This document shows, in pieces, positions 9,501-17,334 of a stretch of 42,731 bases of DNA. The position numbers and the translations under genes are program-made. Location of the stretch: positions 1 through 42,731 of the forward strand of contig JAISBQ010000088.1 in NCBI GenBank assembly GCA_031266115.1, written 5' to 3'. The notes under the pieces are model-generated. The model was not told the origin of the DNA and searched no databases. It saw only the letters and a list, made by a program, of their open reading frames with translations. Numbering within the stretch: position 1 is the first letter of the stretch; each line of letters starts with the position of its first letter. Source of the stretch: Bifidobacteriaceae bacterium (lineage in GTDB: Bacteria; Actinomycetota; Actinomycetes; Actinomycetales; WQXJ01).

Positions 9501-12500
9501 AGTCCCACACCGTCGTCCGCCAGCGCGGAAACGTCCCACTCGACGGTGACGGTCCCCCGCCCATCGGAGCGCATCGCCTGAGGCTGACCCCGCGGGGCGA
9601 GTTGGGAGCCGGCAGCGTAACTGCCGTTCTTGTAGATCCCGCCATTGATGAGGACCTCACCCACATAGGGACCATCGGGGCCCGTGAGGACCAGCTTGAC
9701 CGTGGCGGCGGGTAGCAGCGAGAGCCGGTTGACCGGATACTGCTCCATCCGCGTCCAGTCCCGCTCACCCGACACCAGCGCCTGGGCGCGCAGGGTCCCA
9801 AGGTACGTTTCGCCATCGGACACCGACCGGGCCTTCACGTCGCTGGCGATGCCGTCGGCGACATAGGCGGCCAACGAGCCGGCCGCGTCAGTCCGCAGCC
9901 GATGGACCGTTCCCCTGGTGTCGGTGAACTCGACATCGGTCGCCACCTGCGGGGAGAACTGGAACAGATACAGCTTGTTGGTCAAGGTCTCCACGCTCAC
10001 GTCCAGGCTCACCTGGCTTCCGGTGGCGGCGTGCGTGGCCGTGATCGTGGTCTCGCCGTCGCGATGCCCGGCCAGCGGCAGATCCGTGGCCGGTGGCAGG
10101 GTCATCCCCGGGTTGGCCTCGACGTTCTTGAGCAGGGGTCCTTGGCGCACGTGGAGGGAGGCCACCGAGGTGTCGGACGATTCCCACGCCAGGCGGTCCG
10201 CGACGGCGCGCCACGCGTCGGAGGAGTAGTTGACGGACACCACCGAACGCAGCGACAGCCGGTCTTCGCGATATGCCCGGAGCAGTTCGGCGGAGGTCGC
10301 GGTGGCGGCGAAGCCGGCGTTCGATACCGTGGTCCGACCCTGGGGTGCCGCGCCATCCACAAGGATTTGCAGAGCCGACTGGTTGAACGATGTCAGCACG
10401 CTCGACGCGTAGACCCACGGGGCGCTGGCCGCGTTGCGAGACTTCAGACTCACCGTGTAGATCGACTTCAACTGAGAGGCCGGCAGGGGATCGATCGCCA
10501 GAGTGTAGGACCCGCCCGTGGGACCGACACCGTCGGCCAGGCGCCCGTCCTCAGCGAACGTGAACGTGCCTGGGGCACCAGCGCTGCCGGGTGTGAACAC
10601 GATCTGGCTGCCGGGCAGGACCACCCCATCACGGGCGATAGCGAAGTCGAAGCCGCCGGAATAGACCATGTCGAATTCCGTCATCGTCCAGGAGAAGCGG
10701 ACGTTGCCGTGGGAGTCGAGCACCGCGTCACCGTCCGCGTTGGAGGACAACTCCACGGTCACCGGTGGCGGCATCACCACGATGCCCCCCGCAGCGGTGA
10801 GCGTCTGGGACGGGGTGTACGGATTGACCACTCGCACCAGGAAGCTGTACGTGGGACCACCGAACGGGGAGACCTCGGTCACCAAGCCGGGTGGTACCGT
10901 CCAACTCGCCTCCCCCGGCACGGTGGCCGAGGCGATCGGTCCGAGGCTTCCCGTCTCCCCGAGGCGCGAAACCATGTCCACCTGGCTCACATCCCCGGCA
11001 AACACGTCCACGAGATAGTCGGTCGCTTTGGGCGGGATCGCCGTGGAATTCAGGTAGGCGACGTTAGAGACCCAGCGCAGGGTCGGGTCCTCGCCGCGTT
11101 TGATCGACATCGCCCCGGACGTTCCGGGAAGCCGCAGATAGGGCACGCCATCGGTGATGAGCTGAATCTCCGCGCCGGTGACGGTCACGTCCGCGTACGG
11201 CCCGTTCTTCGCGGTCAATACCGGGACCACGGTTCCTGGGGCGGCGCCAGTCGGGATGATCTCCCCCGTGGCCGGATCGATCGACGCGATCGTCCCGAAA
11301 TCGCTGTCCGTGCCCAGGAGCGACCATTCGAACTGATCGGGGGCGAGGTAGGTGGCCGCCGGCTTGTCGTGAGTAAAGGTGAGCTGCTGGATGGGATCGT
11401 CCGCGCGGATCGCGTACGGAGGCGCGCCCCACGCGTTCGGATACTGAATCTGAAGGTCATCCGCCTCCAGCAGGATGACCGCCTCGACGTCGAAATCCGC
11501 GTAATAGGGCGTGCCGACCAAGGCGCGCCATTCCGGCGCCGCCTCGGTGCCGTCGTTGATGAACAGCTCCACCCTCTTGCGGGCAAACGTCGGGGACGAC
11601 GTCACCGGGAAACTGGCCGTCAGCGCCGTGCCCTGGGAGTTCATGGACAGAGCGAACAGATGGTCCACCCCACCCACCGACGCCATGACGGACCGCACCC
11701 GGCCCTGGTTCGCCGCCGCCTCCGCGCGCAGCGGCCCCGATGGCGCGAGAGCAACGGTGACGCCCCCGTTCGTGGCCGTCGCGGGGAACTGGGTGTGGCT
11801 GACGCTAGTCTGGACGATCTCGGAGACCGGATCGCCCGGGAACGCGATCGCGCCCCTCCCCGACACGTCGACCGGTTCGCGGTCTGTTGTTGACACATTC
11901 ACGCCGTTGCGGTCCTGGCCAGTACTCTTGGCGCCCGTCCAGAGCCCCGTGAACTCCACCATCTGAGGGTCGGCCACCTCAAGGAAGAACGTGTGCTCTT
12001 CGGATGTCCCCGCGTCTTGAGTGGGCAATTCAATGGATCTCTCGTCGATCGTGGGGAGTATGAGACGCGGATCCTTGACGGGCTCGGAATAGACGGCCGT
12101 GAGGGGCATCAGGCTACCGGTCGGATACGTCCCAGCGACGGCCCGGACGGAGACCAAGGATGGTAGGGATTCCACCACTGAGACTTGCAGCTGGGAGAAA
12201 TTGATGTTCCATCCGGTATGGCTTCGGTCTGGGGTCTGGGCGACCGCGGTCTCCAGCCCGACATCTAGGAACAGGGACGGGTTGGGGCAGGATGAGTTCT
12301 GGCCGGCCGCGGCGCGGACGAAGGCCGAGGGGAAGTCCAGTGGCTCGTTTCTTCCCACGTCGACAGACCTGGGCCCGCGGGCGGACGTTGGCATGGAGGC
12401 GTCGAGCGACTGGCAGTAGGTCGAGAACCCCGGACCGTTCGCGAGCCCAAACGTCGCATCAATCGTGGATGCTCCGGAGATGAGGTGCCAATCGTCGAAG

Positions 12501-13708
12501 TCCAGTAGCAGCCGAGACACCTCGTTGCGGGAGAATTTTCGCCGGACGTCCGCGGACAGCGGACCGAAGTTGATCTGGTATCGCATCGCGCCCTGTGACG
12601 TGGCACCCGAGTAGTAGAAGACTTCGTTGCTGGCGTCGATGGAGGCCCGTCCGTCCGTCATCGTCATCTGCAACGTCTTGGGGCTCGAATAGCTCGTGGC
12701 CCCGCCGGGCTCGGCGATGAGCCCTCGGGCAAGAACGGCCTGGGCCGGCACGATCTCCTCGAATTGTTGCTGGGCGTACTCAGGGTCGCTGCGTGAGACC
12801 GTGCCGTGGACGGAGGCGTACGTCTTCCCGTCGGTGAACAGTGCCCCGCGCAGCCTGGAGAACTCGACCAGGAACGACTTCTTGCCATCCCAGACCTCGG
12901 TGATCGGGTCTGTGGGTGCCAAGGCGGGTTCGGCGGCGGTGAATGTCAGGGTTTCGGTGAGGTTGGTGGTACCGGAGAGGAACTCGATGGGGAAGGCCTC
13001 ACCCGAACGCTCGATCGCGGTCGTAGTACCCAGCCTGCCCGTGTAGTGGGTCCGGTATCGGGCCGATCCGTCGATGGGGCGCACCATGACGCTCACATCC
13101 TGCGCGGGGACGGCGGACAGGGTCAGCGTGATGGTCTTGGACCCGCCAGGCGCAAGGTCCAGGTCGCCCGTGATGGCCACGGTCAGGTCCTGCTGGGCGT
13201 AGCCCTCGTCCCGCGGTTCGGCCGCCGCCGCGATCTGGAGACCGCTGGACTCGATCTGGGACAACAGCGAGGACACCGAGGACCGGTGGGCGTCCGTGAG
13301 TGGCTTGTCGGTGAAGTAGGTCTCGTTCAGCCGGGCCACCTCGGACTCGATCTCGAACATCGTCTTGATGTCGCGGAGCGCCACTGCGGCGCCATCCACG
13401 GTCGCGGTCCGCGTCAGGTCCGTGGCGCCATCGAACACGAGCGTCTCCAGGGCGCCCGCCGCGTACGCGCGACCATCCACCACGGCCTCATGGACGATGG
13501 CGCGCCCCGCCTCGTCGACGAGCCCGAGGCTGCGGAGCATCTCCACGCTCGCGGAAAGGCTGGCCCCACCCTTCGCCAGGGCCGGCGACGTGGGCGCGGC
13601 CCACGCGAGACCGTCGAGGCTGGTCACCCCCACGGTGAGGGCGAGCGCACCCGCCAATGTTGAGGCGAGAGCGCGGTGGGCATGGGAAACAACACGTCGG
13701 TGGAACAT
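3551..13708 (-). CDS. Giant secreted multidomain protein (3385 residues)
   Basis: The product has a Sec signal (hydrophobic core around residues 16-34, likely cleavage after AWA at 37), and GGAG lies nine bases before the ATG. Visible parts: a Calx-beta-like region (about 170-310); several Ig-like or bacterial Ig-2-like segments, e.g. near 770 and 1180; a beta-rich central region (about 1740-1930) rich in Gly and aromatic residues; a repetitive propeller-like region (about 2005-2430); CARDB-like stretches (about 2450-2640); a 'choice-of-anchor D'/ASH-like domain (about 3096-3190); and two C-terminal Big_2 domains (about 3215-3385) with the typical 'SSKPSVATVD' motif. The final domain is Lys/Arg-rich. 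There is no LPXTG motif or C-terminal membrane helix, so it is probably secreted or held non-covalently on the wall. An adhesion or envelope role is an inference; no catalytic domain is recognised. Confidence 0.85.
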   Translation of the reverse strand: MFHRRVVSHAHRALASTLAGALALTVGVTSLDGLAWAAPTSPALAKGGASLSASVEMLRSLGLVDEAGRAIVHEAVVDGRAYAAGALETLVFDGATDLTRTATVDGAAVALRDIKTMFEIESEVARLNETYFTDKPLTDAHRSSVSSLLSQIESSGLQIAAAAEPRDEGYAQQDLTVAITGDLDLAPGGSKTITLTLSAVPAQDVSVMVRPIDGSARYRTHYTGRLGTTTAIERSGEAFPIEFLSGTTNLTETLTFTAAEPALAPTDPITEVWDGKKSFLVEFSRLRGALFTDGKTYASVHGTVSRSDPEYAQQQFEEIVPAQAVLARGLIAEPGGATSYSSPKTLQMTMTDGRASIDASNEVFYYSGATSQGAMRYQINFGPLSADVRRKFSRNEVSRLLLDFDDWHLISGASTIDATFGLANGPGFSTYCQSLDASMPTSARGPRSVDVGRNEPLDFPSAFVRAAAGQNSSCPNPSLFLDVGLETAVAQTPDRSHTGWNINFSQLQVSVVESLPSLVSVRAVAGTYPTGSLMPLTAVYSEPVKDPRLILPTIDERSIELPTQDAGTSEEHTFFLEVADPQMVEFTGLWTGAKSTGQDRNGVNVSTTDREPVDVSGRGAIAFPGDPVSEIVQTSVSHTQFPATATNGGVTVALAPSGPLRAEAAANQGRVRSVMASVGGVDHLFALSMNSQGTALTASFPVTSSPTFARKRVELFINDGTEAAPEWRALVGTPYYADFDVEAVILLEADDLQIQYPNAWGAPPYAIRADDPIQQLTFTHDKPAATYLAPDQFEWSLLGTDSDFGTIASIDPATGEIIPTGAAPGTVVPVLTAKNGPYADVTVTGAEIQLITDGVPYLRLPGTSGAMSIKRGEDPTLRWVSNVAYLNSTAIPPKATDYLVDVFAGDVSQVDMVSRLGETGSLGPIASATVPGEASWTVPPGLVTEVSPFGGPTYSFLVRVVNPYTPSQTLTAAGGIVVMPPPVTVELSSNADGDAVLDSHGNVRFSWTMTEFDMVYSGGFDFAIARDGVVLPGSQIVFTPGSAGAPGTFTFAEDGRLADGVGPTGGSYTLAIDPLPASQLKSIYTVSLKSRNAASAPWVYASSVLTSFNQSALQILVDGAAPQGRTTVSNAGFAATATSAELLRAYREDRLSLRSVVSVNYSSDAWRAVADRLAWESSDTSVASLHVRQGPLLKNVEANPGMTLPPATDLPLAGHRDGETTITATHAATGSQVSLDVSVETLTNKLYLFQFSPQVATDVEFTDTRGTVHRLRTDAAGSLAAYVADGIASDVKARSVSDGETYLGTLRAQALVSGERDWTRMEQYPVNRLSLLPAATVKLVLTGPDGPYVGEVLINGGIYKNGSYAAGSQLAPRGQPQAMRSDGRGTVTVEWDVSALADDGVGLEAGTVLSYAFEIRVPGNRYRPETVTVDEAVGQAARVPETTAAVQLAEARAGTFGVLARQWVLGEGGTVLSTTGARSIGVSDRQREVTLRSTMYTAGLPAPGASLRGWVVDETGTRPTSQTSRAIQHPFSTFVVVETDLVINESTLWMPTGERRSLTVKLGHPDGRTMASFTSEVSVANSVGLVLDPTDAVAEVTDSMVAGSVAKPQPSGVNKIVQYGLDFLSNIEIGNENLNVLISPTDDPFQFNTLVTTSLGSEIEHANLEPGWQVGPHSIFYDPEESVDLSFLPSQKDQIDMARGNYDPDGDLDEAIRDGGTSGLDYSFGMSGYFEGLIVYDVSRAAWRFEVVGGGFEAGGSMSYNWTNNFTVGPVPLTVSLEIGGSLAVNWGAHRLVEQATVDGVTWAWADPSRSSVTDHIVGLRVAAYIDAFAGLGFDLGVVGAKIGIFGRIGIEYNNSWLMRPSLASSADRTRYGNSLRLNGELGIKAEVKFLIFSASATLLSVEFASDLWRWNHWDLISEYWLATTGRNVDGSVAEAQAAAQAYASQFALASSMGRSVWEVENRDYLDLAPRTWPTQASLARASRVVQMVSAVAAETPTAVQTNANPYSAPVAADDGGGFVYLSDLGSTDATRTRAAWAESTATGYVDHGMIAAGGYGDAQLAFDGDLGTGMAAWVRVATGGAADYAGETAPSDVAAMAQSTEVFASVRQDGQWRTQQLTANSAPDVGPAVATTGSRAIVAWRTGLAQGSDAATVGSYGTIAYRTWDAARGWSPATEVLYSGSDGPVVGLDAEIGADGTAAVAYTTTSPDGSTQVRYAIVDTDPAAALTADQAGQGLNRVVQAIQVTSDDQPDTNPRLATATSGGEDLFVLGWHHEDRDLDTSEVTSDIRLTAFDSTGALRPDLPESLAATADGQAPAMDFHLVEGTGGRVEDLAIVWPSAEVPDDPAGTGPLAATGSLVGVRLGREGGQVMASAPTVLATAADGVSVDAHTAWGADAGSLGFLFVGSKATGQVETVPGTDGEPSASFPVTVAGIYAATGTFTSEFEVDSVLPSYQDLAVNADLPVGLTVHNTGASTITTLRVEFIDPGASQGVVARTLDDFGLAPGASTAVNVFYPVGETIVSPGYRVVADFADGTSHAVDGDLYLTFNDVGIGDIAVIKEADGERDIAVPLYNASAYPLAGSGRTVKVGFFADAGVDSPALPTISVSDDATLAAIDAGAYVTTLAEPLDVAEWLDAHGGGAEIPEDGIELYVKAWIEEDGKAIRETGDANNLTRVTFASLAASGTDSGVAVDTQMAADGSQTVAQVEVRNLSLAPRTGGSLMVSLVDDAGQVVESRWLSGSVGTLDLGPEQTVEGEVRFSGQGSEIETQYIADVAEVPYGLASLAMTGIAPEILAGGQTQYSYATVNLATTSVTARANNPAAIVEILGDGAVLGSGEGSATAVVPIGRASADGASRQTRIQVRVTAAGDPRGVATYAVAVDNRRDDGLVDLRLRSDPEPDGEWIGGSGSGGDPVAVMAWVAGPRGDWSARDLFYRLDDGPPVRVDGFDGWPVTIVSVGDGRHQVRAWVSDEAEQTLGEQTLDLRIDREGPTALESPTVRSADGTALREVGSVIVADGRQLEVSGRFADPLSGLAFVNLVAEGWVRQPLTLVDGASGLYRGLVPADVRGPLEVEVGDRAGNVTRFHVGWIAQPARGIVLTPGEDHDFGRAEAGYRQIGGGTVTLINTGHLATGPLTVQMTGANPASFAATPVSIADVPAGGRVTLQVAPVPGLAGPSVHTATMEVRGEGVSASLGLRFEVCAAAAGPRDGVDAPVAAKVTRLASPLKTLYVAKGTSVRPPIAISGTGTGVAKAALTWSSSKPSVATVDSTGRITAKATGTTTVRAKAASGVSLKLRVTVVSEARGLTSLKAKTGTTMRVGRAARITVTPRPAKATNLTVTFTSSKPSVIAVDKAGRLTAKKAGKATIRIKARGKAVSIPVRAVAG

Positions 13709-13733
13709 CGGGGTGTTCTCCGGTTCTCAAGGG

Positions 13734-13750
13734 CCCAGGCAAGGCCTGGG
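13734..13750 (-). repeat. Perfect 7-bp hairpin upstream of the giant gene
   Basis: CCCAGGC and GCCTGGG flank a three-base loop, between rarA and the giant gene and 26 bases upstream of the latter's start. There is no U-tract. It could end rarA transcripts or structure the giant gene's 5' leader. Confidence 0.45.
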
Positions 13751-13857
13751 GAAGGGGCAGCCAGCACAAACTAGGGTGCGCCGCACAGCCCGCCGCCGGG
13801 GGCCAACCGCAACGTCGGCCCACCACCATCACACTGCCAGACGCACCAACGAACCTA

Positions 13858-15273
13858 TCAGGAACCGTCTTTGTCAGGAGCGTCATCCAGAATGGCGCGA
13901 ATCCGCTCCAGCCGCTCGGCGACCTGGCGTTCAAAGCCCCGGCCCGTAGGTGTGTAGTACCGCCGGCCGGTCAACTCTGGTGGCGCGTAGCGTTGAGCAG
14001 CGATTCCGTGAGGTTCGTCATGCGCATAGACGTATCCTTCGCCGTGTCCGATGCGCTGCGCACCGGCATAGTGGGCGTCGCGCAGGTGCGGTGGCACGAG
14101 CCCAATCCGGCCGGCGCGAATGTCGGCCAGCGCGGCGTCGATCCCTAGGTAGGCGGCGTTCGACTTGGGCGCCGTCGCCAGATATACGACGGCTTCGGCC
14201 AATGGAATCCGTCCCTCCGGCATGCCGATGAGTCCGATGGCCTGGGCGGCGGCCACCGCGATGGGCAGGGCCTGAGGATCGGCCATGCCGATGTCCTCCG
14301 CCGCCAGGACCACGATCCGGCGGGCGATGAACCGTGCGTCCTCGCCCGCCTCGATCATCCGGGCCAGGTACGCCAGCGACGCGTCCACGTCCGAGCCCCG
14401 CACCGACTTGATGAACGCCGAGATCACGTCGTAATGCTGGTCGCCGTCCTTGTCGTACCGCACGGCGGCGATATCGACAGCCCGGCGGACCGTCGCCACA
14501 TCGATCACCGGCGGCTCGCCGGCCGACTCGCTCCCGGAGTCCCGGTCCCCGGCGCCCCGGTCCCCGGCGGCATCGGAGGCGGCACCCGCCGCCGCCTCCA
14601 GGATGGTCAACGCTCGCCTGGCGTCGCCGCCGGCCAGCCGAATGAGTTGGTCGCGGGCCTCACCGTCCAGGGCGACCATCCCCGCGAGGCCGCGCTCGTC
14701 GCTCACGGCACGATCGATCAACAGCCCCTGATCGGCATCGTCCAACGGTTGAAGTGTCAGTAGGAGGGACCGGGACAGCAGCGGCGAGATCACCGAAAAC
14801 GACGGGTTCTCGGTGGTCGCGGCGATCAGCGTCACCCAGCGGTTCTCGACGGCGGGCAGCAGCGCGTCTTGCTGGGACTTGGAGAACCTGTGAACTTCGT
14901 CGATGAACAAGACGGTCTCCCGCCCGCCGGCCGCCAAGGCTCGCTTGGCGACGGTGACCACGTCTCGGATGTCCTTGACACCGGCGTTGACCGCGCTGAG
15001 CTCTGTGAACGCTCGCCCCGACCCCCGCGCCACGAGGTAGGCGAGGGTGGTCTTCCCGGTTCCCGGAGGCCCCCACAGGATCACCGACGATGGCGCCGCC
15101 CGCCCCTCCCCGCCCGCCACCAGCCGCCGCAGGGGCGCCCCAGGGGTGAGTAGGTGCCGCTGCCCAGCCACCTCATCCAGACTGCGCGGCCGCATCCGTA
15201 CGGCAAGCGGCGACCGGGGGTCGACATCCGGCAACCCGACACCGTCGCGGCCCACCGCATCGAAGAGATCCAC
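13858..15273 (-). CDS. rarA: Replication-associated recombination protein A (AAA+ ATPase)
   Basis: RarA/MgsA is a clamp-loader-like ATPase that acts at stalled replication forks. Numbered from the GTG at 15273, the protein has Walker A GPPGTGKT at 68-75 and Walker B VLFIDEVH at 121-128. It has a sensor-like segment (LIAATTENPSF) and the C-terminal MgsA tetramerisation region (DAHYAGAQRIGHGEGYVYAHD). An Asp/Gly/Ser-rich insertion (around GDRGAGDRDSGSES) lies between the ATPase lid and the C-terminal region. I chose the GTG giving MDLFDAVG because RarA proteins normally begin 'MDLFD'; in-frame alternatives are ATG 15300 and GTG 15345. A TANNNT hexamer (TACGCT) sits five bases before the GTG, so a leaderless start is possible. 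The gene sits between an ABC operon and the giant gene, apparently as an independent unit. Confidence 0.93.
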   Translation of the reverse strand: MDLFDAVGRDGVGLPDVDPRSPLAVRMRPRSLDEVAGQRHLLTPGAPLRRLVAGGEGRAAPSSVILWGPPGTGKTTLAYLVARGSGRAFTELSAVNAGVKDIRDVVTVAKRALAAGGRETVLFIDEVHRFSKSQQDALLPAVENRWVTLIAATTENPSFSVISPLLSRSLLLTLQPLDDADQGLLIDRAVSDERGLAGMVALDGEARDQLIRLAGGDARRALTILEAAAGAASDAAGDRGAGDRDSGSESAGEPPVIDVATVRRAVDIAAVRYDKDGDQHYDVISAFIKSVRGSDVDASLAYLARMIEAGEDARFIARRIVVLAAEDIGMADPQALPIAVAAAQAIGLIGMPEGRIPLAEAVVYLATAPKSNAAYLGIDAALADIRAGRIGLVPPHLRDAHYAGAQRIGHGEGYVYAHDEPHGIAAQRYAPPELTGRRYYTPTGRGFERQVAERLERIRAILDDAPDKDGS

Positions 15274-15328
15274 CCGCCAAGCGTAGATCGGCGTGTGCAT
15301 GCGCGAGCCCGTGCCATGACGAGCTTCC

Positions 15329-15365
15329 GTGAGACACCCTCGCACTGGTGACGCGAGGCTCTCAC
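15329..15365 (-). terminator. Hairpin at the end of the ABC operon
   Basis: A two-part stem, GTGAGA/TCTCAC outside and CCTCGC/GCGAGG inside (6+6 pairs with a small internal loop, nine-base apical loop), starts at the permease stop codon. No U-run follows, which is common in actinomycetes. It would separate the operon from rarA. Confidence 0.55.
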
Positions 15366-16573
15366 CGACGCAGTGCCATCATGGGGTCAACCCGACCGGC
15401 TCGGAGCGCGGGAGCCAGGCCCGCGAACAAACCCACTCCTGCGCCGAGTATCGGGGCCAATGCGGTAATTCTCGGGTCCATGACCGGTGTCCACTCCAGG
15501 GCCCAAGAGGCCACAACCACCGACAGAGTGCCGATGCTCGCGCCGACCAGACCCGCTAGCGCGCCCACCGACACAGTCTCGGCTATGACCTGGGCGACGA
15601 TGTGCCGAGGCCGAGCACCCATGGCGCGACGCAGACCAAGCTCCCCCATGCGCTCGACCACCGACAAGAGCGTCGCGTTCGCGATCGCCGCCGCCCCGAT
15701 GAGCACGGTGATTGCCGTCAACGCCAAGAAGAGCGCAGTCATCGACGTCGCAACAGTGGTTTCCACGCGGGGAGGGTCGGCGGGAGGAAGCACGGCTATC
15801 GACTCCGGGGCATCGGGTCGCAACGCCAGGGAAAGCAACCTGCTCACCTGGTGAGCGGCTCCAGGATCGACGTCAACCACCATTGAGGCCGGAGCATCCG
15901 CCGACGGCCGTCCGAACGACTCGGCAGCAACGGCCTCGGGAATCGCGGCCCCGGCCAACACCTCGCCACGCCGTTCCACGTCAGCGAGAATGCCGACCAC
16001 GACATAAGCCGAGCCCGCGAGGTACACCGTCGCCCCGGCGTCGTCAACGTCCAGGCCCAAGCGCTGGGCCGCGGCCGATCCCAACACCGCGGCATGAATC
16101 CCGGATTCGGCTTCGAACCGTGCCAATCCCCTGCCCGAGGCAAAGGTCGGGTGTAGGGCGGCGAGATATCCGGGTGACACCGCAGTAACAGGGATCATTT
16201 GCGGGCCTGTGAAAGCGTCGATCGCAGTGACCGCCTCGGCGAGTGTCCCGGGGATCGGCCAGGCCACGCCGCATGCCCGCACCCCGGCAAGACTGCTCAC
16301 CCTGCCCTCAGCATCCTGGGGGAACGAGTACACCGAGCCGTCCGGATCCGCCTGCCCAGCGTCGTTGACATACACCTCGGTTGCCTTCAGAACGGAGAAG
16401 TCCTCCGAGATTTGCCCGGACGCCGTCGCGGTCAAACCCAAGACCGCGACGAATGCCGCGATTCCCAACGCGGTGCCCGACATCGTCCCGATCATCCGTG
16501 AGGGTCGCCCGCCCAGTGCTGCCACAGCCTCGGAAAGGACAGCACCCCACACCGCCCGGCTCGCAGCGCTCAT
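15362..16573 (-). CDS. ABC transporter permease, FtsX/MacB type
   Basis: The 403-residue protein has the four-helix FtsX/MacB layout. One membrane segment lies near residues 33-53 (GTALGIAAFVAVLGLTA), then a large extracytoplasmic domain (about 55-270). Three C-terminal helices follow, starting near MTALFLALTAITVLIGAAAI and ending near ILGAGVGLFAGLAPALRAGR, with the usual cytoplasmic 'ERMGELGLRRAMGARPRHI' loop and final 'RVDPMMALR'. Such permeases work by mechanotransmission on envelope substrates or by exporting peptides and lipoproteins. The ATG overlaps the ATPase stop as ATGA. It is the last gene of a four-gene coupled operon and is followed by a hairpin. The substrate is unknown. Confidence 0.9.
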   Translation of the reverse strand: MSAASRAVWGAVLSEAVAALGGRPSRMIGTMSGTALGIAAFVAVLGLTATASGQISEDFSVLKATEVYVNDAGQADPDGSVYSFPQDAEGRVSSLAGVRACGVAWPIPGTLAEAVTAIDAFTGPQMIPVTAVSPGYLAALHPTFASGRGLARFEAESGIHAAVLGSAAAQRLGLDVDDAGATVYLAGSAYVVVGILADVERRGEVLAGAAIPEAVAAESFGRPSADAPASMVVDVDPGAAHQVSRLLSLALRPDAPESIAVLPPADPPRVETTVATSMTALFLALTAITVLIGAAAIANATLLSVVERMGELGLRRAMGARPRHIVAQVIAETVSVGALAGLVGASIGTLSVVVASWALEWTPVMDPRITALAPILGAGVGLFAGLAPALRAGRVDPMMALRR

Positions 16574-17334
16574 AGTCGCTTCAGGCCGGGTGTCGCAAGC
16601 GGTGAATATAGGTGTCTATCTACACATCCATCCGTTGTCGTGGTTACTCGCCGCGCACGCCCCGCTGCCGCAGGATCGTGCGTGACCATGACCACAGCCG
16701 ATCCCTGGGAATTCAAGACATCCAGGATGTCGAGAATCTGTTCAGTGGATCCCAAATCGAGATTCCCGGTGGGTTCATCGGCCAGCAGCAGCGCAGGTTC
16801 GTGGACGATGGCGCGCGCAACCGCCACCCGCTGCCTCTCGCCTCCAGACAGTGTTCCCGCCAGCGCATCCTTGCGCCCCACCAATCCAACCCGCTCCAAC
16901 GCAACCGCCGCACGATCCGCACGCAGGCGTCTCGGCACGCCAAGGTACGCCAATCCGAGAGCGACGTTCTCTTCAGCGGTGCGGTCCGGCATTATGTGAT
17001 AGTCCTGAAACACAAAACCGAAGGTGTACGCACGTGGTGCGCTCCGCTCGCGCTCACGCAGTCCGCTAGTATCGCGGCCCCGGATCCGCACAGCGCCGCT
17101 CGTGGGCGTGTCCAGCAGGCCAAGGATGTTGACAAACGTTGACTTCCCGGAGCCAGACGGCCCCATGATCGCCACATAGTCCCCCTCCCCGATGGCAGCG
17201 TTCACCTCCCAGAGCGCCCTCACCTCGGGAGGCCCCATGTAGACCCGAGACACTGCGACAGCCTCAACCAGCGGTTCGGGCGCGCCAGCGATCAGCGACC
17301 CAGTCTCCTCGCAACCCCGTTGTCGGCCGCTCAC
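16570..17334 (-). CDS. ABC transporter ATP-binding protein, MacB/LolD type
   Basis: The 254-residue ATPase shows Walker A GPSGSGKST at 58-66, Q-loop Gln near 110, signature LSGGERQR at 162-169, Walker B ALLLADEP at 181-188 and the H-loop His near 219 (VMVTHD). The 'VFQDYHIMPDRTAEENV' stretch is typical of the MacB/LolD group, which pairs with FtsX-type permeases, and such a permease lies immediately downstream with an ATGA overlap. The GTG start overlaps the adaptor's stop as GTGA; the first 20 residues are not part of the conserved fold. It supplies energy for the neighbouring permease and adaptor. Confidence 0.93.
   Translation of the reverse strand: MSGRQRGCEETGSLIAGAPEPLVEAVAVSRVYMGPPEVRALWEVNAAIGEGDYVAIMGPSGSGKSTFVNILGLLDTPTSGAVRIRGRDTSGLRERERSAPRAYTFGFVFQDYHIMPDRTAEENVALGLAYLGVPRRLRADRAAVALERVGLVGRKDALAGTLSGGERQRVAVARAIVHEPALLLADEPTGNLDLGSTEQILDILDVLNSQGSAVVMVTHDPAAAGRARRVTTTTDGCVDRHLYSPLATPGLKRL

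Noticed and set aside
9902..11893. Long + strand open frame (663 codons) opposite the giant gene
   Set aside because: It has no family motifs or ribosome site and mirrors the codon pattern of the high-GC gene on the other strand. The same applies to 3258-4370 and 4172-5572.
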